Origin: Cytophagales bacterium
Lineage (GTDB): Bacteria > Bacteroidota > Bacteroidia > Cytophagales > JAAEPT01
Direction of reading: 5' to 3'
DNA: 64,000 nt
Assembly: GCA_024232295.1 (NCBI GenBank)
Contig: JAAEPT010000123.1
Span: 1-64,000 of the forward strand
Shown here one piece after another: positions 58,507 to 64,000 of the stretch (position 1 is its first letter; each line of letters begins with the position of its first letter). A program made the position numbers and the translations under genes. The notes under the pieces were generated by a model. That model saw only the letters and a program-made list of their open reading frames with translations, had not been told where the DNA came from and did no database searches.

Positions 58507-59625
58507 TTAGCCCAAAACTTCCTCTAAATTCTTCACAATAAACTCAATTTGTTCTTTTGTGATTTCTGGGTGAATAGGAAGTGATAATACTTGTTTTGCT
58601 AATTTTTCAGAAGTGGGTAAATCCCCCTCTTTGTATCCCAAATATTCATAAGCTCTTTGCAAATGCAATGGAATAGGATAATAAACCATACTTGGAACCT
58701 CTCTTTCTCTTAGCTTTGCTTGAATTTCATCTCTATTAATTCCTTCTGCTAATTTTAGAGTGTATTGATGAAAAACATGTGTGCTATTTTCACTAATTAG
58801 GGGAGTAGTTAGCTTGTCATTATTTTTTAACAACTCATTATAATACAAAGCTCCTTCTAATCTTTTTTGAGAATATTCTTTTAATAAAGGTAGTTTAGCT
58901 CTCAAAATAGTAGCTTGTAATGTATCCAATCTTGAATTAACTCCTACACAATCAAAATGATATTTTTGTTTTTGCCCATGATTGGCAATCATTCTGAGTT
59001 TGCTTGCTAATTCATCATTGTTTGTGAACATTGCTCCACCATCTCCCATACAACCTAAATTTTTGGAAGGGAAGAATGAAGTTGTTCCAATATCTCCAAA
59101 TGTTCCTGCTGTTCCTTTTTTTCTGTATACAGAACCAATGGCTTGAGCTGTATCTTCAATTACATAGAGGTCATTTTCTTTGGCAAAATCTAATACAGAA
59201 TCAATATCAGCACATTGTCCAAATAAATGAACAGGCATAATCACTTTTGTATTTGCTGTGATTTTAGTTTTTGCATCTTCAATATCAATGTTGAAAATAT
59301 CTTCTTTTGCTTCAACAAATACAGGTTTTAGTCCTAGTAAAGCAATTACTTCAGCAGTAGCCACATAATTAAATGAAGGAACAAGTACTTCTGTATTTTC
59401 TGGTAAATTTAATGCCATCAAAGCAATTTGGAGTGCATCAGTACCATTTCCACAAGAAATGACATGTTTTACTCCCAAAAATTCAGCCAATTCTTTTTCA
59501 AATTCTTGTACAGCTTTTCCCTTTATAAAAGCAGAGCTATCAATAAGTTCTTCAATTCCTTTTAGAACTTTCTCTTTGATATGGCTATGTTGGGTAGTAA
59601 GGTCTACCATTTGTATTTTTTTCAT
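58507..59625 (-). CDS. DegT/DnrJ/EryC1/StrS aminotransferase (WbpE/WlbC-like)
   Basis: HVISCGNGTDALQIALMAL; VIEDTAQAIGSVYR; TTSFFPSKNLGCMGDGGAMFTN. Confidence 0.92.
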   Translation of the reverse strand: MKKIQMVDLTTQHSHIKEKVLKGIEELIDSSAFIKGKAVQEFEKELAEFLGVKHVISCGNGTDALQIALMALNLPENTEVLVPSFNYVATAEVIALLGLKPVFVEAKEDIFNIDIEDAKTKITANTKVIMPVHLFGQCADIDSVLDFAKENDLYVIEDTAQAIGSVYRKKGTAGTFGDIGTTSFFPSKNLGCMGDGGAMFTNNDELASKLRMIANHGQKQKYHFDCVGVNSRLDTLQATILRAKLPLLKEYSQKRLEGALYYNELLKNNDKLTTPLISENSTHVFHQYTLKLAEGINRDEIQAKLREREVPSMVYYPIPLHLQRAYEYLGYKEGDLPTSEKLAKQVLSLPIHPEITKEQIEFIVKNLEEVLG

Positions 59626-60665
59626 GCTTCCAAATGCTTTAAGATAATGTCTGTAATTTCTTGAGCTGCTTGCCCAGTTCCATAAATATTTGGAGTATAT
59701 TCTCCTACTGGTTGTTGGATAACTTCTGCTAATTCATCTAAATTATCAAAAATCAGTGTGTTCCAACCATTTTTGAGGGTCCCTAGCCATTCTGTTTCTG
59801 AACGAACAGTCACACATTTCTTTTCAGCAATATAAGCTTCTTTTTGCATTCCTCCAGAGTCTGTTACCAAACACTTAGCATGGTGTAGTAGCTCCATCAT
59901 ATCAAAGTAAGATTGTGGCTCTAAGAACTCTACATTTTCAAATTGAGAAGTGTCAATTCCAAATTCTTTTAGACGATTTTTGGTTCTTGGGTGAATTGGA
60001 AATTTAACAGGAATGCCTAAGCTATTGAGTTGAGAAAGAATTGTGAAAATTCTTTCTTTATCATCTGTGTTGTAAGGTCTATGAATTGTTGTTAGAATAA
60101 ATTGACTACTTGGTTCGTCATTCATTCTTTCTTGAGCAATTCGTACCATATCACACATTACATCTCCTGTTTTGTAAACATTTTTGGTAATGCCTTCATT
60201 TTGTAAATTTTCAATGGCAGGATCTGTAGGAGCAAAAAGTAAATCAGAGATATGATCTGTCATAATTCTATTTACTTCTTCTGGCATCTTTTTATTGAAA
60301 CTTCGAAGTCCAGCCTCTACATGAATTATTGGGATGTGTAACTTGCTAGCTACTATTGCTCCAGCTAATGTAGAGTTTGTGTCTCCATAAACCAATAAGG
60401 CATCAGGCTTTTCTTCATTGACGATTTTTTCAATTTCAATCATCATTTTTCCTGTTTGTTCTCCATGCGAAGAACTCCCTACACTTAGTTGGTAGTGTGG
60501 TGGACTCATATCAAGCTCATCAAAAAAAACTTGACTCATTCGCTTGTCATAATGTTGTCCTGTATGAATTGTAATTGAGTTTACTTTTTCTTTGAAGGCA
60601 AACTCTATGGGGGCATGTTTGATGAATTGTGGACGTGCACCAATTACAGAAATGATTTTTTTCAT
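59622..60665 (-). CDS. UDP-GlcNAc 2-epimerase family (WecB/WbpI-like)
   Basis: ISVIGARPQFIKHAP; TGQHYDKRMSQVFFDEL; HVEAGLRSFNKKMPEEVNR; start at 60665. Confidence 0.9.
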   Translation of the reverse strand: MKKIISVIGARPQFIKHAPIEFAFKEKVNSITIHTGQHYDKRMSQVFFDELDMSPPHYQLSVGSSSHGEQTGKMMIEIEKIVNEEKPDALLVYGDTNSTLAGAIVASKLHIPIIHVEAGLRSFNKKMPEEVNRIMTDHISDLLFAPTDPAIENLQNEGITKNVYKTGDVMCDMVRIAQERMNDEPSSQFILTTIHRPYNTDDKERIFTILSQLNSLGIPVKFPIHPRTKNRLKEFGIDTSQFENVEFLEPQSYFDMMELLHHAKCLVTDSGGMQKEAYIAEKKCVTVRSETEWLGTLKNGWNTLIFDNLDELAEVIQQPVGEYTPNIYGTGQAAQEITDIILKHLEA

Positions 60666-60670
60666 AAAAA

Positions 60671-62587
60671 TTAGTTCATATACTTTTTGAACCACCATTG
60701 GAACACAATCAATCCCCAAATACGGGCATGACTATCACCTGGATTCATTGAAAATAATTGCTTTTTGAGCTTTTGAATCTCTTTTAGCTTAAATATATCT
60801 TGGTCTTTGATGAAATCATCATTCAATAGGTCATCTTGAATTAATGACTTTAAATCTGAACGTAACCATTGTAACAGAGGAACTTCAAATCCTCTTTTTG
60901 GACGGTCATAAAGTTCTGATGGCAAAATTTCTCTAAATGCTCCTTGCAAGATACGTTTCTTGATATCACTTGTGATTTTTGACTCTTCTTGGAGTGTAAA
61001 AGCAAAGTTTACTACATTATGGCTTAAGAAAGGAACACGAACCTCCAAGCTATTAGCCATAGACATAGAATCTACTTTTTGAAGCATATCATTTGGTAAG
61101 ACCATCAACATATCTGTGTGAAGGATCTCGTTCATATCTCCACCTTCACTAATGGTAGATAAAATTTCCGATTTTCTATCTTGATATAAGTCTTGAGATA
61201 TTTTTTGACGACTATGGTTACTTAATAATCTATTTGCCTGTTTTTCATTTGCAAAACTACACCATAACCAATAACGATCTTGTTTACTCAAGCGACTTCC
61301 TTCTGAGAATTTATGTAGTTGACGAACGGTATTTCCAAAAGCATTACTACGAGATTTTGGAAGAATGCTCCATAAGTGGTGGAAGGCAGTAATTGTTTTG
61401 TTAATTCCTCCTCCTTGGCGAACTTTGAATTCTGCCATGTGTTTATGATAACCTGTGAATAATTCATCAGCACCATCACCAGACAAAGCAACTTTTACCT
61501 CTTGTCTTGTTTTCTTGCTAAGGATGTATACTGGTATTGCAGAAGAATCTGCAAAAGGTTCGTCTAGATAATCTAGAACATTATGTAATTCTTCAAACAA
61601 ATCATTATTTGTAAGGCTAAATACGGTATGATCAGTTCTAAACTTCTTTGCTACCAAGTTGGCATATTCTGTTTCATCAAAATATGGGTTATCTTGGTAT
61701 CCAATAGAGAAAGTTTTTAGATTTTTTTTGTGTTTACTTGCCAAAGCAACAATTACAGAAGAATCAATTCCTCCACTCAAAAAAGCACCCAAAGGTACAT
61801 CTGAAACCAGTCGATTCTTTACAGAGTATTCTAAGATTTCTCTTAACTTCTTTTTTTGCTGATAGTAAGTATGAGTTACTGTATTAAGAGTATTTGTAAC
61901 AGGAGGGTAGGGTATTGTATAATATGATTCTCTTTGAACTGTTTTCTCTCTATGATTAATTACTAAATAGGTACCAGGTGTTACTTTTTGTACATTTTGC
62001 AGAATACTTGAATCTTTTGCAATGTAATTAAACTGTAAGTATTGATAAAGCGTAGTATAATCTATTTCCTTTTGAATCTTGAAAGGATAGAGGGCTTTCA
62101 TTTCTGAGCCAAATACAAAACGATGTTCGTCTTGATAGAAACACAATGGTTTGATACCAATTCTATCTCTTGCGATAAATGTTGATTGTGTTTCTTTATC
62201 ATAAATAGCCAATGCAAAAAATCCATTTAATAATTTTAGAAATTCTGCTCCATGAAAGATAAAAGCTTTGAGAACTACTTCTGTGTCAGATTCTGTCTGG
62301 AACGGAACACCTTCCCTTTCCAAAATGTGACGAAGCTCTAAGTAGTTATAAATCTCTCCATTGAAAACAATGGTATAACGCTTGCTCTCATCTTGCATTG
62401 GTTGGTTGGAACGTTCAGAAGTATCAATAATAGAAAGACGCCTATGACCTAAGGCAATATTCCCTTCTTGGAAAATTCCCATAGAATCTGGTCCTCTTCT
62501 CTCTAATGCCTTGGTAGCTTCTGATATGTAAGGAAGGAAGGTTGTTCCCACTTCATCAAAAGCAATCATTCCAGCTATTCCACACAT
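60671..62587 (-). CDS. asnB: Asparagine synthase (glutamine-hydrolysing) family amidotransferase, second copy
   Basis: MCGIAGMIAF; LGHRRLSIIDTS; FLSGGIDSSVIVALAS. Confidence 0.9.
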   Translation of the reverse strand: MCGIAGMIAFDEVGTTFLPYISEATKALERRGPDSMGIFQEGNIALGHRRLSIIDTSERSNQPMQDESKRYTIVFNGEIYNYLELRHILEREGVPFQTESDTEVVLKAFIFHGAEFLKLLNGFFALAIYDKETQSTFIARDRIGIKPLCFYQDEHRFVFGSEMKALYPFKIQKEIDYTTLYQYLQFNYIAKDSSILQNVQKVTPGTYLVINHREKTVQRESYYTIPYPPVTNTLNTVTHTYYQQKKKLREILEYSVKNRLVSDVPLGAFLSGGIDSSVIVALASKHKKNLKTFSIGYQDNPYFDETEYANLVAKKFRTDHTVFSLTNNDLFEELHNVLDYLDEPFADSSAIPVYILSKKTRQEVKVALSGDGADELFTGYHKHMAEFKVRQGGGINKTITAFHHLWSILPKSRSNAFGNTVRQLHKFSEGSRLSKQDRYWLWCSFANEKQANRLLSNHSRQKISQDLYQDRKSEILSTISEGGDMNEILHTDMLMVLPNDMLQKVDSMSMANSLEVRVPFLSHNVVNFAFTLQEESKITSDIKKRILQGAFREILPSELYDRPKRGFEVPLLQWLRSDLKSLIQDDLLNDDFIKDQDIFKLKEIQKLKKQLFSMNPGDSHARIWGLIVFQWWFKKYMN

Positions 62588-62693
62588 AAGACTTTAAATT
62601 GGTTAATAAACAAATATTAATTGGGATTAATCGAAGATACGATTGAAATCCAATTTTGAATCATCTAAATTTACGAAACTTAATAAAAAAAAT

Positions 62694-63719
62694 ATGAAAA
62701 ATTACCGTCACCATTTAATTATTTTTTTGATTGGTCTTCTCTCAATATTGGTTTCTTGCCACTCTTCCAAGCCTTCTAATGGAGGTACAAACGATTTGAG
62801 AGGGGGAGGAGCTTCTACTCACATTCACCCAAAGGCACACAAAGCAATCAAAACAGCTCAATCATACAAAGGGACAAAGTATAAATTTGGAGGGACAACC
62901 AAAAAGGGAATTGATTGCTCTGGCTTGATGTGTACTTCTTATAAATCTGCTGGTATTACATTGCCTCGTACCTCTAGAGACCAAAGTAATCATGGAAAAC
63001 GTGTATACATTGGGAGTTTGCAACCTGGAGACTTAGTGTTTTTTGGAGCAAGTCCCAAAAGTAAAAAAGTAACACATGTAGGAATGGTTACTAGGGCTTC
63101 TAAATCTAAGGTGACTTTTATTCATGCTTCTAGTAGCTCTGGTGTAGTAGAAAGTGATTTGTTTTCGGCTTATTACAAGCCTCGCTTTATCAAGGCAATG
63201 CGTCCTCCACTCGGAAAAGGAAAGTATGTCGAGGTAAAAACAAAGAAGAAGGGAAAGACAAAAAGTAAAAACAAAACAAAAAAGAAAAAGGATAAACCCA
63301 AGAAAAGTACTTTATCTAAAAAAAATAGAGCCATTGTAAGGAAAGTGCTTAAGACTGCTAATTCTTATAAAGGAACAAAGTATAAGTTTGGAGGAATGTC
63401 CAAAAAGGGAATGGATTGTTCTGGGTTGGTGTGTGCTTCTTATAAAAAAGCAGGAATTACCCTTCCAAGAACATGTAAACAACAAAGCACAGTAGGAAAG
63501 CGTATTTATATTGGAGAACTTCAACCTGGTGATTTGGTCTTTTTTGGAGCAAATCCAGGAAGCACTACCGTAAATCATGTAGGAATTATAAAAGAAGTTA
63601 CTAATCACAAAATTATATTTATTCATGCCTCTACAACAAATGGTGTGATTGAGAGTGATTTGACTTCACCAGATTATCGCCCTCGCTATATCAAAGCAGT
63701 AAGACCCACAGAGAAATAA
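62694..63719 (+). CDS. Lipoprotein with two tandem NlpC/P60 domains
   Basis: Lipobox LSILVSC; two copies of GTKYKFGG..KKG.DCSGL...PGDLVFFGA...HVG...FIHAS; Lys-rich linker. Confidence 0.9.
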   Translation: MKNYRHHLIIFLIGLLSILVSCHSSKPSNGGTNDLRGGGASTHIHPKAHKAIKTAQSYKGTKYKFGGTTKKGIDCSGLMCTSYKSAGITLPRTSRDQSNHGKRVYIGSLQPGDLVFFGASPKSKKVTHVGMVTRASKSKVTFIHASSSSGVVESDLFSAYYKPRFIKAMRPPLGKGKYVEVKTKKKGKTKSKNKTKKKKDKPKKSTLSKKNRAIVRKVLKTANSYKGTKYKFGGMSKKGMDCSGLVCASYKKAGITLPRTCKQQSTVGKRIYIGELQPGDLVFFGANPGSTTVNHVGIIKEVTNHKIIFIHASTTNGVIESDLTSPDYRPRYIKAVRPTEK

Positions 63720-63738
63720 AAAGAATTCAGATAAATGA

Positions 63739-63777
63739 AAAAAGCCCTCTTATTTAGAAAAATAGGAGAGGGCTTTG
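63739..63777. terminator. Bidirectional hairpin terminator
   Basis: aaagccctcttattt...aaataggagagggcttt between convergent genes. Confidence 0.7.
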
Positions 63778-63797
63778 TTATTGAAACAAGAATACCT

Positions 63798-64000
63798 TTA
63801 TTCTTTGACAAATCGAGTAATATATTCTTCTTTAATCACATAAACACCCGTAGCCAATTCAGAAATATCAATCATTTCTTTTTCATCACTAGTTAATACT
63901 AATTCTCCAATAGCATTATAAATATTGACTACTTCATCACTTGTAGACTCAAGACTAATGTAGCTTGTAGCAGGGTTTGGGTAGATTGAGAGGTTTTGTT
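63798..64000 (-). CDS. C-terminus of T9SS type A sorting-domain protein (truncated by window edge)
   Basis: Reverse-strand translation NLSIYPNPATSYISLESTSDEVVNIYNAIGELVLTSDEKEMIDISELATGVYVIKEEYITRFVKE*; not in ORF track. Confidence 0.85.
   Translation of the reverse strand, partial: QNLSIYPNPATSYISLESTSDEVVNIYNAIGELVLTSDEKEMIDISELATGVYVIKEEYITRFVKE

Noticed and set aside
31228-62587. Mobile-element origin of the polysaccharide cluster
   Set aside because: No transposase, integrase, att-like repeats or tRNA boundary seen at its ends.

Overview
AT-rich Bacteroidota-type (Cytophagales-like) chromosome window. Roughly 0-22 kb is mostly housekeeping: tRNA-Ser, bshC, 5-formyl-THF cyclo-ligase, a large UPF1-like helicase, ilvB-type acetolactate synthase, radC, a GlmU-like nucleotidyltransferase, holB, hemC, cyclophilin, an RmlD-like reductase and an AGCS symporter. 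Small accessory spots include an Imm8-like immunity gene behind a decayed toxin-like tail, and a RhuM-Fic gene broken by an in-frame TAA. A 2798-aa protein with a type IX secretion (T9SS) sorting domain occupies 22.8-31.2 kb. It contains ~810-aa internal modules in three tandem copies. A surface-polysaccharide locus spans ~31-62.6 kb: many glycosyltransferases, Wzm/Wzt ABC exporter, two AsnB-type amidotransferases, WlbA/DegT/WecB-like nucleotide-sugar genes, formyltransferase, deacetylase, sulfotransferase, WbqC and NeuD-like genes. The window ends with a tandem NlpC/P60 lipoprotein and the C-terminus of a second T9SS cargo protein. Best leads are the repeat-modular T9SS giant packed into the polysaccharide gene run, the diacetamido-uronate/amidation gene set next to it, the decayed toxin/immunity remnant between two copies of a short dispersed repeat, and the interrupted RhuM-Fic gene. 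No rRNA, CRISPR array, transposase or integrase was recognised. All family calls are from reading motifs by eye; no searches were run.
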